Under the pieces are notes generated by a model. It searched no databases. It had not been told where the DNA came from and worked only from the letters and a program-made list of their open reading frames with translations. From Hydra vulgaris (taxonomy: Eukaryota > Cnidaria > Hydrozoa > Anthoathecata > Hydridae), in the NCBI RefSeq assembly GCF_038396675.1, contig NC_088921.1, forward strand, positions 6,259,501 to 6,323,500: a stretch of DNA of 64,000 nucleotides, read 5' to 3'. Positions 10,140 through 21,050 of the stretch are shown here, in pieces. The stretch's first letter is position 1. Each line of letters starts with the position of its first letter. The position numbers were made by a program, and so were the translations under genes.

Positions 10140-11812
10140 CTATTTTGGGCACTTCTTAGATCTTTTTGGGTATTTCTTTGATACTTCAGTAAAGGTAATA
10201 GTTTTTTTTGTACATTTTTTTTTAACTTTGTTTTTTTCCTCTCTGACTTTTTGTTCCTCAAGTAACCGTCGTTTGACTTTCTCATTTGTAAGGAGTTCTC
10301 CACATTTTGCTTGTACTCTCTTCCTTTTTTGTTTTTGCTGTTCAATTATTGCTGCTGTTTCTGCAGATACATTAGGACATATGATTGACCTTAAAGCTTC
10401 TCGCATAGCTGATCTCGGTGTTTGTATTCTTGGAGATTTAGGGCTATAACGTTCAGGTGATTGATTGAGAAAGTCAATACCTGTTATTCTTCTTTCCATC
10501 TTTTCTTTACTTAATGGTGAGATACCTGAACCACGAAATCCTGCTATAGCATTTGCTGGAGAGAGTCTCTGACACAATTGTTTCAATAATCCTTTAAAAG
10601 CTGTCTTATCAATATTTTTTTGTTGTGTTTCTCTTGCAAACCGCTTTAAAATTTTTCTCCACTCATTCTTTAATGGTCCAAAGACAGCTACATCTAACGG
10701 TTGTAATGCGTGTGAGCAATTTGGTGGAAGACAAATAATTTGGATATCGTTGTCCATGGCTGCTTTTATAGTACCATATGTTAAATGACTTCCATGACCG
10801 TCATAAAGCAGGAGTATTGGTTTTTGATCTTAGTCAACAAATGGTATGAAGTGCTCGACAAACCTAAATAAAGAATGTATTTACTTCTATCGAATCATTT
10901 GTAACGCCTTCAAGAGCAACAATGGCTATTCAGTGTAAATACATTAATAAAAAAAAGGAAAGAAAAAAAATTAAAATAAAAAAATGAAAATTATAAAATT
11001 CAAGTAAAATACCAGTTTTCAAATAGAAAGTCTTGCATCCATCCACTTGCTGTTGCCCCAAAAGCACATCCTGGTGGTCCATTTTCTACCCATTTAGAAT
11101 ACAGATAGCCTTCTCCCTTAAAAACAACAAATGGTGGAAGATATCTTCCATCTGCAGACACGCAGAACAGCACAGAGTACATAGCTTTACCAGAAGAACC
11201 AGCCAATTCATAAGCATCTTCGCTTTTTGGATGTACAAATACTCTCTTCGTTAAGTGATTTGTGGAAAGCCCAGTCTCGTCAAGATTGTATATACTACTT
11301 GGTACAATGTTATTATTATGAATCACATCAGATAAAATAGTAAAAAATTTATCTACAACTTCATGTGTTAAACTTTTAGCTCTTGAAAATGTAAGTATTT
11401 CAGGTTTGCGTAATCGAAGTTTATCAACATGACGCTTCTTAAATGAAATTATCCAATCTTTTCCAGGAATTCCATTTTTAAAAGGAGTTTTCATCCTCAT
11501 TGTTGTGCAAAATTGACCAACTAAATTACAAATGTCAAGAGAATCTAATGGAAGACCATATCTTTGACAATACTGCGCTGCAGCTACAATCATAGTTTCA
11601 TCATTATCACTCAACACATTTTTTCGACCTTCACGTTTGTTTGCATTAAATTCTTGTTGTTTTATTCTTCGTCTCAATGTTTCTTTAGGAACAGAACATT
11701 CTTTAGCAGCATGATAAATAGTACTTTTTTTCTCACATACTAACACAATTGCTCTTTCCAAACTATCAGCATTGTACTTGGGTTTTATTTTTTTATTATA
11801 ACATCTTGGCAT
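10140..11812 (-). pseudogene. pogo/Tigger-type transposase, two exons, one nonsense codon
   Basis: Exon 1 (11812 down to 11013) starts 'MPRCYNKKIKPKYN' and has a Psq-type helix-turn-helix in the first 60 residues ('ERAIVLVCEKKSTIYHAAKE', 'PKETLRRRIKQ'), then a CENP-B-like second DNA-binding part and the first catalytic Asp in 'IYNLDETGLST'. A 149-base GT-AG intron (11012 down to 10864) joins in frame to exon 2 at a split Trp codon. Exon 2 carries the second Asp ('LLYDGHGSH') and third Asp ('HALQPLDVAVFG'), then a basic, Lys-rich tail ending 'KRSKKCPK'. The predicted protein is about 507 residues. One TAA (10830-10832) interrupts exon 2 just before the second catalytic motif. The DDD triad places it in the pogo group of Tc1/mariner-type transposases. 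Confidence 0.9.
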
Positions 11813-12563
11813 TTTTTAAATACTTTCTAAAGTAATATTTATGAAAAATCTGTTAAACTTTTAGTGAAATAAATTAGCATAAATCATAAAATATCACCAA
11901 AAAATATTTAAACACCATTTAGGTCTTATATAATATTTTATTTGACTTAGGTATTATTTCATACAAATAAATACACATGTTTCTTAATATAAACTTCAAA
12001 GATATAAACTTCAAACAAGTGTTTAATAGTTCTAAAGAATTATTAACACAAAAGTAGTTAGGTCTGATGAAACTAATAGGTTTATAATGTTACTAACAAC
12101 AACTTCGATAATATAATTACATATCATAATATTTTATATACATAGACCCACTTTACCCCGCCTGATTATATTTCAAATTTTAAACAAACCATGTGCGTTA
12201 GTGTCTTACAGGTATACTTTCCTTAAAATATAGTAACTTTACTTTCAAAATAACCATTTTTCATACGTTTACGCCTTATTTGAATATATTTTCTCTGAAG
12301 TTTAAAAACGGAGGAAAAAATGACTTGGTTTATGTATCTAGCATTTTAGCTAAAAAAATGCCGTTTCTAACAGCATAGCAAGGTTATATTTTAAAATCAA
12401 TTAGCCTAATATGTTATAGCAACGTGGTAAAAATTACAACTTTATACTTAAAGCCATTATCAATATAACAGATAAATATGAATTAGACCCAGATTACCCC
12501 GTAGACCCACATTACCCCACCCTACCCTATGCATATTTTGATATTCAAAACCTAAAATCTGGT

Positions 12564-12772
12564 ACAGCCGTGGTGCAGTGGTGCAGCCGTGGTGCAGTGG
12601 TTAGAACGCTTGGTTTATAAGCAGGATTTCCAGGTTCGAACCGAGCTCTGGACAAATTTTCGTGTCACGGTAAGGAAGGAGGCGTAAACTTTCCGGTTAA
12701 ATGCACTTCTGCGGTGCACTGTGACAAGACCGTTAGGACTTCTTGGGGTACCTAAAAAATAAAAAAAAATTA
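12564..12772 (+). mobile_element. tRNA-derived SINE with partly duplicated head
   Basis: A tRNA-like 5' part (12586-12651) has an A box (TGGTGCAGTGGTTAGAACGC) and a B box (GGTTCGAACC at 12633-12642), with an anticodon-arm-like stem. It is followed by a roughly 110-base GC-richer body ending GGGGTACC and an A-rich tail from 12753. The first 20 or so bases of the head are duplicated in tandem (CAGCCGTGGTGCAGTG occurs twice). The body and tail show it is a retroposed SINE, not a tRNA gene. It sits between a pogo element (ends 12527) and a Kolobok-like element (starts 12789). Confidence 0.85.
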
Positions 12773-12847
12773 AAAAATCTGAACTTAAGGAGACTCTATG
12801 GTTAAAAACACAATAAAATCAAAAAAAAAAAATTAAATATTATCTTT

Positions 12848-14598
12848 CCGTCCCATGACAATTTATTAGTGCCACCTACATTTTTTCTGTATTAATGATT
12901 TCTTGGAGTTATAAAATGCAGTAAACAATTAAAATGTATTCAAATATTTTTTATTTTTAATTGATTAACATTCATACACACAATAAAACCAAATAAATCT
13001 ATAAAATAACGACAAAAATTAATAAACCTAATGAAAAACACACATTGTATCAATATTTTGTAAGCCCGCCTTTGGCATCAATAATTGCTTGGACGCGTCG
13101 AAGCATGCTTTTAATACATTTTAATGACATTTGTTTTAAATTTATATCGTGGTTTCAATAATATATAATTTTTTCAACCAAATTGACTTTGTTTGTGATA
13201 TTTTCTTTTGAAATTTTTCTCTTCAGGAGTTCTCAAACATTTTCTATTGGATTGACGTTTGGTGAGTTACCTGGCCAATCCAATAATGAAACTTTTTCTT
13301 GTGAGAAGAACTTCTTTATAGATTTTGCAGTATGGCAAGGGGCACCATCTTGCATAAATATAAATTTCTCCATTTCACCAAACCAATCCCTTAATTGTGG
13401 TAACAATCGATGTTGCAAGACATCTCGATACTGGTCTTTTCTAATAATGCCCTCTACAACGTAGAGTCGACCCAAACCTTTTCCGCTTATTACAAACCAA
13501 ATCATGACAGAAGTTGGATGTTTCACAGTTTTTATAACACAGTATTCGTGTTATTTTTCCGATATTTTACGGCGAACAAACTGAGCTTTGTTTGTCATCA
13601 CATGTGCTCTAATCACTAAAGCAAACCTGAAATAAAATATTGTTTTACAATTTCTCATTCCATGTGTGTTTTCATATAAAAATATTAAAATAATTTGAAC
13701 GCAAACCTGTTTCCAATCTTCTACTGTAAAGTTTTTATACTTTAGAGCCCATTTCAATCTATTTTCTTTCATTTTGATTGTTAACTTTGGCTTTTTTACT
13801 GGCCGTCTACTATTATATCCGAGATCATTGAGTCTTCTCTGCAATGTTCTGGTGGACATTTTAATTCCAGAGGCTTGTAATTTATTTTTTATGAAAGAAT
13901 TTGTAGCAGTCCTATCCTCCTTTATTACTTTCGACAATGTTCTTTCACCACGAGGAGTCAAAAAATTTTTTTACCACATTTACCTTTCCTTTTCGGTAAA
14001 CAGTTATCACCCATATCCAATTTTTTGACAATTCATTGTACTGAGGTATGTGAAATACCACATTTTTTAGCAATTTTTAGAAAAAACACCTTCTCGCTGT
14101 GAAAGTGTTTTTTCATTTATCAATGCTTTTATAAATTCAATTTTTGTTGGTGAAAGATCTCCTTTTTTACCCATTACTAAAAAATACAAAATTTTTGAGG
14201 TTAGAGTTGTAACATTATTAAAAATGACCTTTCTGTAATAATAATATTAGAAAATCTTTATTAACAAGTTTAAATTATATTAGTAAAACAAATAAAAACT
14301 AAATATTGCACTTACTTCTTCAGAATTCTAAAAAAAAAACGATAAAATAGACAGAGAAAAACAATCACGTGGTTGTAAAGACGACAGTTGAGTAACAGTG
14401 TCGTGACAAGATGGCTTCCAGAAATGTCAGGAATGCCAATTGTAAAAAAAAATCTGAAGAAATTAACTTTATGCATAATTGACTTCTTATAAATAATACA
14501 TTTAAAATATATTACATTGCTTTTCAATTGTTAAATTCAACTTGAATAAGAAAATAGGAAAAAAATATTGGTGGCACTAATAAATTGTCATGGGACTG
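12848..14598 (-). mobile_element. Tc1-like element nested in the Kolobok-like element
   Basis: A 27-base perfect terminal inverted repeat: 12850-12876 (GTCCCATGACAATTTATTAG...) and its reverse complement at 14570-14596. The right end is followed by TA (14599-14600); the left target base pair is now TT. The length of 1.75 kb and a DD34E-type transposase inside fit the Tc1 family. It carries one broken transposase gene on the minus strand. Confidence 0.9.
13050..14174 (-). pseudogene. Tc1-like transposase with a small intron, several lesions
   Basis: It starts at ATG 14172-14174 ('MGKKGDLSPTKIEFIKALI', first helix-turn-helix). A frame change near 14085 leads to a second DNA-binding part ('RTLQRRLNDLGYNSRRPVKK'). 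The catalytic part has 'FIFMQDGAPCHTA' (second Asp) and 'NSPNVNPIENV' (Glu, DD34E spacing) and ends 'GGLTKY' with TGA at 13050-13052. An 80-base GT-AG segment (13706 down to 13627) separates 'WKQ' from 'VCFSD'; removing it restores the conserved V-x-F-S-D motif, so it looks like a genuine intron, though it is flanked by the direct repeat CAGGTTTGC. Right after it TAG replaces the codon following FSD, a TAA follows 'RRKISEK', and TGA follows 'IEN'. Confidence 0.85.
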
Positions 14599-14839
14599 TA
14601 TTTAAAATTTATTCGAGGTTCAGAAAATTTTATATACATTCAAACACAATATTATGACTAATATCCATTTTTTTAAGCTACAGTCTTTTTAGCTTTTATA
14701 CCAACGCCCTTAGCAACAGTGATTTCCTGTCTTTTTAGTCAACTGTATTTTATATTTTAGTACCTAATATCTTTTGCAGCCTTAAATTTGTCAGCCATTA
14801 GCTATTCATAATGCAATAGAACAAGTTTTTATTGATATC

Positions 14840-15180
14840 TCTTCTGAAAATCTAAATTGTACTATCTAAAATTTAACAAATCATTTATTCGAATAATTTG
14901 AAAAAAGTGTCCTAAAGATGTATTTATTTTAGATATTTATGTAGCTTCAGTTCTTATTCGTTTTAATGATGGAATGTCTGGTTTTTTAAAAGTTTTTGAG
15001 ATATTTCATCTCAAATTTGTATATCTTGGTAATAATGATTCGTGTAAAATAAACAGCCACCGTCAACGTCACTTTAAAAAGAAAATCTTCTGAAGTACTT
15101 AAAAAAGACAGAAAAATGATAAGCGGTGTCAAAAAGGGATTTATCAATGAAGAAAAGGATGTATAAGGTGGCAAATATTA
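14840..15180 (+). pseudogene. Kolobok/MULE-type transposase C-terminal fragment
   Basis: The plus-strand frames contain 'KCPKDVFI' and 'ASVLIRFNDGMSGFLKVF', comparable with 'KCPKTHFVSKNV' and 'FSAVISFNGGYV' in the transposase at 51853-52755, and then a Lys/Arg-rich tail. Stops and frame changes are frequent. It marks the coding direction of the Kolobok-like element (plus). A second, similar copy follows at 15575-15830 through tandem duplication. Confidence 0.6.
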
Positions 15181-16205
15181 CTTTCCATGAAAATATTAGA
15201 AAGAATTACTATAAAAAGTATAAAAGCTTGTTTTTTTCAGAGAGTTCTCCTTAACAATAAGTTGAGGGACCGGACCAGTGTTATACAAAACTAATGATGT
15301 TATTTAAATTTTGGAACAATTATCTTAAGTTTGTTTTTTATTTTAAAAAGTTATTTTATTTCAAAAAGTTTGTTTTTTATGTTTATAATAAAGATATTCA
15401 GAAATTTTTAGGCTCATTGGGTGTATATTTCAGGAGTTATAAAGTTTTAAAAGTGTAAAAAATTTTTAAAATGTAAAATTTTTTTTTTTAACCATAGAGC
15501 CACCTTGAAACTTTAAAAATAACGATTTTTACTGTAATACACATAAACTTAAAATTTACTTTGCAAAGAAGTTTTAGATATTTGTGTTGCTTCAGTTGTT
15601 GTTCGTTTCAATGATGGAATTTCTGATTTTTCAAAATTTGTTGAGAGTTTTTTTATCTCAAATTGTTTATCTTGGTAGTTATGATTCGTTTAAAATAGAC
15701 AGCCACCGTCAACCCCACTTTTAAAAGAAAATCTTCTGAAGCACTTAAAATGGACAAAAACGATAGGCGTCAAAAAAGGATTTATCAATAAAGAAAAGGA
15801 TGTAGAAGGTGGCAAATTTTACTTTGCATGCAAATATTAGAAAATATTACTATATGTTTTTTAAAATATAGTACATTATTCAAACACAAAGAGACTGTAG
15901 CAGAACTTTATAAAAAGTTCTGCTACAGTCTCTTTGTGTTTGAATAATAAAGATATTCTGAAACTATTTAGCTGATTGGATGTATATTTTAGGAGTTATA
16001 AAAATTTAAAGTGTTTATATTTTACTTATTTTTTGCTGACTTAGCAAAACAAAAGTTTTTTTATAATTTTTTGGAGTGAATTTGTTAATAATAATAATTA
16101 TTCTTTTTAAAGTTATTTGGAAACATTTATCTTTAAAAGGTGGAATTTATTTTTTTAACCAAAGACCCACCTTAAAACTTTAAAAATAACGATTTTTACT
16201 GTAAT
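14925..16205 (+). repeat. Tandem duplication of the 3' end of the Kolobok-like element, period about 650 bp
   Basis: Copy 1 (about 14925-15545) and copy 2 (about 15575-16205) can be aligned throughout. Shared landmarks are ACAGCCACCGTCAAC (15055 and 15700 regions), AAGGATGTA.AAGGTGGCAAA, AAAGATATTC.GAAA and the end block AACTTTAAAAATAACGATTT. Both copies include the terminal repeat and a short piece beyond it, so the duplication arose after insertion or by unequal exchange, not by transposition. Confidence 0.85.
15875..15948. repeat. Perfect inverted duplication, 35-bp arms, 4-bp spacer
   Basis: Positions 15875-15909 and 15914-15948 are exact reverse complements around ATAA. This is the longest perfect arm pair in the window. 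It is present only in copy 2 of the tandem duplication: the corresponding stretch of copy 1 lacks it. It therefore arose after the duplication. Confidence 0.95.
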
Positions 16206-16422
16206 GCACATAAACTTAAAAGTTAACTTATAAACATAAACTAAAATACTTTCTTTTTTTCTGTTTGAATGCAAAATGACTTTTAGTATTAATTGCCTTT
16301 AAGAGATTTGGTGCTCTGAACAGCAATGACGAAATTTCGAATCATAAAATATTTTCTAAAAACAAAAAATTTAACAAAAGAAAAAGATGAGTTAAACTAT
16401 ATCCAGATCCAGATAATTATCG

Positions 16423-16424
<2 letters not shown>

Positions 16425-16506
<82 letters not shown>
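16425..16506. repeat. (TA)n microsatellite
   Basis: About 82 bases of pure TA beside the 3' end of a LINE fragment. Confidence 0.97.
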
Positions 16507-16510
<4 letters not shown>

Positions 16511-16576
16511 TTTTTATTTATTTTAAAAATCTTTATTTAAAATTGAATAGCATTACAAGTAATGAATTGTACAATT

Positions 16577-18445
16577 TTATCTGTCCTTTAAAATTAATAG
16601 TTTGCTAAGAATACAGGGGAGGAACATATTATTTATGCATTGAAAAGGCAGTAGAGCTTCCAATATTGCTTTGGAGGTAGAGGTCACTGACGCCATCACG
16701 AAGGATACGGAGGTATTTCTGAATAAAATTTTTTTGGTAAGCTGTAGTTTTTGCGGTGTTAAGAGCATACGGGAATCTATTAGGGTTTCTGCTGTTGGTT
16801 CGAGTTAATTTAGTGGTTATAGGATGGCATGGGTCTGCAAGGACCTTTTTGAGTATATTAATACAAATCCTGTCAATTAACTCTTCAATGTCAAAAATAA
16901 TATTGAAGCTGCTTGAATTGGATACATCAATTCCAATAATTTGCATGGAATTTTTATGAAAATGTTGGATCTCTCTTTTTGCAGCAGCACTGCACGAAGT
17001 GATAATAGTAGCTCTGTATATCAAGTGGCTAAAAGCGGAAGATCGGTAGACCTGTAAAAGGTTTGGTTGAGTGTGTCGATTTTGCTTAAGACGTTTGAGC
17101 AGATATGGTACTGATTTTATATTGTTGTGAACTTTTTTCCATTGTTCATCCCAATCAATATTCTCATTGAGCATGATTCCAAGGTATTTGTGGCTGCTGA
17201 CTATTTCAAGTTCAGCATTATTGAGTACAATGGATGGTAAAGCTTTAATTTCAGAGCATCTGGGAATAATTCTTATGATTTTACATTTCGGGCCATTAAG
17301 TTTCATTCCGTTTATCTTAGACCAAAGAGCGACGCCATCAATAATGGATTGAGGTAGGTTGATAAAGGAACTTTATCATTAATTATATAGGTCAGTATGT
17401 CATCAACATATTTTTCGAGGATGGTTTCAGGTGGAAGATATAAATAGAATGAACAGGATTGGATCTAGAGCACTACCCTGAAGTACACCTGCTTTGATAA
17501 ATTTCCAGTGAGTTGTGTGATTATTTGTTTAATTCTTTGTTGACGGTTAGATAAGTAAGCTGCTATCCAAGAGGTGAGCCAGCTAGGTAGAATGTTCACT
17601 AACTTTAACAGTAACTTGTCATGACTGACAAGATCAAAAGCTTTTTCGAAATCAAAGAGTATTGCATAAATTGATTTGTTGTTATCTTGACTCCAGTCTT
17701 CTATAATTTGAATAATAGCGTCCATCGTACTTTGGGCTGGAAGGCGTTTTTCCAATAGTGAAATACCTGTTATAGGTTTTCTTTCTTTTGGTAATTAGTC
17801 TAATTAATTCGATTTGCAAGTGCTTTCCACTCTTTGTAGTACCCGGAGAAAAAGAGTCGTTGACGCTCTTTTATAAGGCCTTGAATTTGTGGTGATGGTC
17901 CAAGGTTTAGGGTTAACGAGCGTTGTTGATTTTAGAGATTGGCAGATGTCTTGAGCAGAGAGTATAGAATGATTAAAGTTGTTGAAAGCAACTTTTATTT
18001 CATACGGTGAATCAACTAAGATTTCAATATTGGTAGATCATATCAGTGCAACAGTGTCAGAAATACTACCTGACCGGTAAGCAGCCTTGTAAGGAACAGG
18101 GCAAGTAGTTTATAGAAATTTAGAGAAGATTGAATAACTACAACATGGTGATCTGAATTACCAAAACTAGGAAGGGTATTTGACACATACAATTAGGGGC
18201 GTTACTCAAGATGATGTCAAGAATAAATGTTTTTCTGGTGGGGCGTGTATGAATGAGTTGAGTTGAGATGAATGAGTTAAGATGAATGAGTTGAGTTGAG
18301 ATGTATGAGTTAGTGAGAACGACAAATAAAGTCAGTAGAGCAGCCATTTCGATCCCCTGCAAGAAATATTAGTGGTTTGTTGCCGATTGCGCAACGAGTT
18401 ATGGCTGGTTCAATGAGTTGTGCAAGTTGATAAGATGCATTGCAC
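16577..18445 (-). pseudogene. LINE ORF2 relic (endonuclease C-terminus and RT), CR1/Rex-like
   Basis: Minus strand, 5' to 3': endonuclease C-terminal part ('[11 protein letters not shown]', 'THTRPTRKTFILDI'-like reading at 18138-18362), a gap with decayed sequence, RT motif A ('FDFEKAFDLVSHDKLLLKL', 17465-17755), the PQG-like box 'GVLQGSALDPILF', the catalytic 'KYVDDILTYI' near 17370-17400, and the long C-terminal part with 'KYLGIMLNENIDW' (16629-17306). Frame changes separate these blocks. Within the endonuclease part a roughly 30-base stretch encoding 'STQLIH' is tandemly repeated. The catalytic YVDD itself is preserved. Confidence 0.8.
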
Positions 18446-18465
18446 TGCTGATTTTTATATAATAA

Positions 18466-18523
18466 ATATATATATATATACATATGTATAAGTATATATA
18501 TATATACATATGTATAAGTATAT

Positions 18524-18610
<87 letters not shown>

Positions 18611-18612
18611 AT
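18466..18612. repeat. (TA)n microsatellite with GTATAAG interruptions
   Basis: About 147 bases of TA-rich repeat; the first part repeats TATACATATGTATAAGTA twice before pure TA begins. It abuts the 5' end of the LINE relic. Confidence 0.95.
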
Positions 18613-19147
18613 GGTTGTTATTAAATAATAAAAGGACGCGGGAACTCGTAGAATACCATACGGTTTTGCCGTAGAGTACCGCCAAGAAATGATGGTGTTA
18701 AAATTTATAAGATATTTACAAGATAAAAAATAAGTTAACGAAGTAAGAAACTTAAAGTGTTCCGTTACAAATACAAGATATATTATTACATATTACAGTT
18801 GTTAATGATACATATATAATTATTAAAAACTAATGATTAAATAGAGGGGTAAAAAGGAAGATCACTAAATAAAATATCGAAAGTATATTGTTACAACTTC
18901 GATTGTAAAAATGAGTTCTTTAAGCATTTGTTAAAAAGAAAAGTAGTTACTTTGATGAATAAAATTTTTCAAAACTATTTTATTCCATAAGAATGGTCCG
19001 CGATATTCAATACAAAATTTAAAAAGATTTGTCTGAAAATGGGCTGCTCAATAAAATTTTTATTGCGTAAAATGTATTTACTTTTATTTTTTGTTGCATA
19101 CAAATTATTGTAAGAAATAGGGATAATTTGATATTACATTTAAACAT

Positions 19148-19249
19148 AAAACAAAGAATATTAAAAATGTTAAGCTATTAAGCTATTAAGCTATTAAATG
19201 TTAAGCTATTAAGCTATATGAGCTTAACATTTTTAACATTCTTTGTTTT
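19148..19249. repeat. Inverted duplication, 29-bp arms with one mismatch, loop of repeated AAGCTATT
   Basis: 19148-19176 and 19221-19249 are reverse complements with one mismatch. The 44-base spacer consists of repeated AAGCTATT/TAAGCTAT units. It lies in the C-terminal coding region of the LINE relic. Confidence 0.9.
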
Positions 19250-20230
19250 AAAATTAAAAACTTTCATTTTAAATAATATAGGCTTGGCATGAGTATAACA
19301 GTCTTTAAAATATATGAGACGTGCTACATGCTTCTGCTGACAATAAAGAGGTTTAGGTATATTTTTTTTGTACTACCCCAAGCAATGTTTGCAAAGTTTA
19401 AGTGACAATGAATAAATGAGTGGTATAATTGTATTAAAGTATGTTTATTTAAAACACTTGTTGCTTTGTACAATTTTCTTTTACTTTTTGAAATTTTACT
19501 TGATAAGTTTTTTAATGTGATTTTTTCATGTAAGATTTTCATCTATACAAACACCTAGAAAATTGGTTACTATTACTTGTTTAATTTGTATATTGTTAAT
19601 AACAAGATGAGGCATGCTAATTGGCAGGTAATGTTTTCAGAGGATAGAAAAGAATCCATTTAGTTTTATCAATGATATGAGATAATTTGTTAGTTTTAAG
19701 CAATGAAATAGAGTAGGAATGCTTTTGTGTGACATAAATAAATTAGTTTCATCAGCGAACATAATTGTTATTAAATCCAAGGCGTTGTGTAGGTCATTAA
19801 TATAAATAAGGAAAAGAAGAGTTCCTAAAATGGATCCTTGAGGAACTCCACATGTAATATTTAACAAATTTGAAGAAATTGTTTCATTGGCGTAAACAAA
19901 TTGTTTACGATTAGTTTACTTTTCAACAATTTTAGTTAACTATTATTTAATTTTAATTTTAGTTTAATTCTAGTTTACTTGTACGTTTGCTTGTACGTTT
20001 ACTTCTGCGTTTAGTTCTAGTTTACTTTTCAACAATTTTAAAACATTGCCTGTTATACCATAATATTTTAGTTTTTTCGCAAGAGTTTTATGATCAATGG
20101 TACCAAATGCTTTCGCTAAATCAATAAATATTTCCAATGTGAACTGAATTATTAAATGAGTCTGACATACTTCTTGTAAGATGAGTAATACATGATCTGT
20201 TGAATTATTATTTTTAAATCCATATTGCAT

Positions 20231-20271
20231 GTTATATAATAAATTGTTTGATAAAACAATTTATTATATAA
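20231..20271. repeat. Perfect inverted duplication, 19-bp arms, 3-bp spacer
   Basis: 20231-20249 and 20253-20271 are exact reverse complements around GAT. It sits exactly where the LINE coding sequence jumps from the linker to the RT domain. Confidence 0.9.
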
Positions 20272-20639
20272 CTTTCAAACTCTTTAAAAGACAAATCAAA
20301 AAAACTTAGACACGATTTTAGAGGGTCATATGTTGCTTTTATTAAATTTTTAGGGTTTGGAATTTTTTTTGATGGGTTTTTGCTTAATTTTAGAAGATGT
20401 TAGAATACCCTTAGCAATAAATGGCGATTTCATTTTTTTATGTTTATAATTTATTTCTACTTTGAAAAAAATTGGTGTCATAAATTTCATAAAAAATTAA
20501 AAAAAAGATTTGTATATTGAACTTATGTCTTCAGAAAAGTTAATAATGTCCCAATTAACTAAAGAAAGTTGATATTTAAAGGATTCTAGATTTTTATTAT
20601 GAAAAATTCATTTTTTAAATGATTTTTTTTTCATTATAT

Positions 20640-21050
20640 AAAATGTTCGCATAAATATCTATTGAAAAGAAAATAGAGAAATGATTAGATACGTCACTTT
20701 TAATCATGTGAAAAATTAAGGAAAGAGTAAGATCAAGTGAATAAGAAAAAATAAATACGGTATTATCACTTGTTTAAAACTTAAAAATTTAAACTAAGAT
20801 TTAAAAATAAGAAAGTAGATAAACTAATATAAACCATAGAAATAACATATATTAGTATACTTTATAGAAATAACATAAATTAATTAGCAAACGCCATAGA
20901 GGTAATACCAAATGTTGATACACTCAGTGACATAATTTTTGTATTATTTTTTTTTGTATTTGAGTTTTAATTAAAAAAAACATTTAAAATCGGATATATT
21001 AAAATACATAAGTAAGAATGTATGTTTTGATTCATTTTTAAACTGCTCTT
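20640..21050. other. Gene-free stretch
   Basis: A+T-rich sequence between a LINE relic and a pogo-like relic. Only small imperfect repeats (GAAATAACATA twice) are seen; no coding signal. Confidence 0.5.

Larger units (their letters stand above)
9601..12527 (-). mobile_element. Complete pogo/Tigger-type DNA transposon with TA target duplication
   Basis: The element is bounded by TA at 9599-9600 and 12528-12529. Its ends are inverted: the first 26 bases (from GGGTAAGGTGGGGTAAT) match the reverse complement of the last 26 (GGGTAGGGTGGGGTAAT) at 22 positions. Subterminal copies of the same GGGGTAAT/ATTACCCC motif lie at 9800-9840 (as a palindrome), around 12145-12162 and at 12490-12520. Total length is 2927 bases. 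It carries one spliced transposase gene on the minus strand with a single nonsense codon. The low number of lesions suggests a comparatively young insertion. Confidence 0.9.
12789..16171 (+). mobile_element. Kolobok-like element (TTAA), interrupted by a Tc1-like element and 3'-duplicated
   Basis: The left end GGAGACTCTATGGTTAAAAA (from 12789) follows TTAA at 12785-12788. Inverted right ends occur twice: TTTTTAACCATAGAGCCACC ending 15504 (followed by TTGA) and TTTTTAACCAAAGACCCACC ending 16171 (followed by TTAA at 16172-16175). Between them lie C-terminal fragments of a MULE/Kolobok-type transposase (plus strand) like that of the element at 51311-54061. A 1.75-kb Tc1-like element is inserted at 12848-14598. 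Kolobok elements insert at TTAA (established); assignment of this copy rests on the TTAA, the ends and the protein fragments. Confidence 0.7.
18780..20620 (-). pseudogene. LINE ORF2 relic (RT), CR1/L2-like, with internal deletion
   Basis: Minus-strand order: endonuclease-RT linker ('SLVNWDIINFSEDISSIYKS' near 20530-20570), a jump to 'QYGFKNNNSTDHVLLIL' and motif A 'IDLAKAFGTIDHKTL' (19970-20230), 'CGVPQGSILGTLLFLIYIND' and the catalytic box read here as 'FADETNLF' (19637-19867), then 'FIHCHLNFANIAWGS' (19324-19542) and the C-terminal tail toward 18900. The second catalytic Asp of FADD is replaced by Glu. The deletion between linker and RT coincides with an inverted duplication (20231-20271). 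Confidence 0.8.

Noticed and set aside
10100-10345. Lys-rich minus-strand ORF overlapping the pogo transposase
   Set aside because: Frame-shifted shadow of the basic C-terminal tail of the transposase.
12586-12651. Functional tRNA gene
   Set aside because: A and B boxes are present, but the acceptor and anticodon stems are imperfect and a SINE body with A-rich tail follows.
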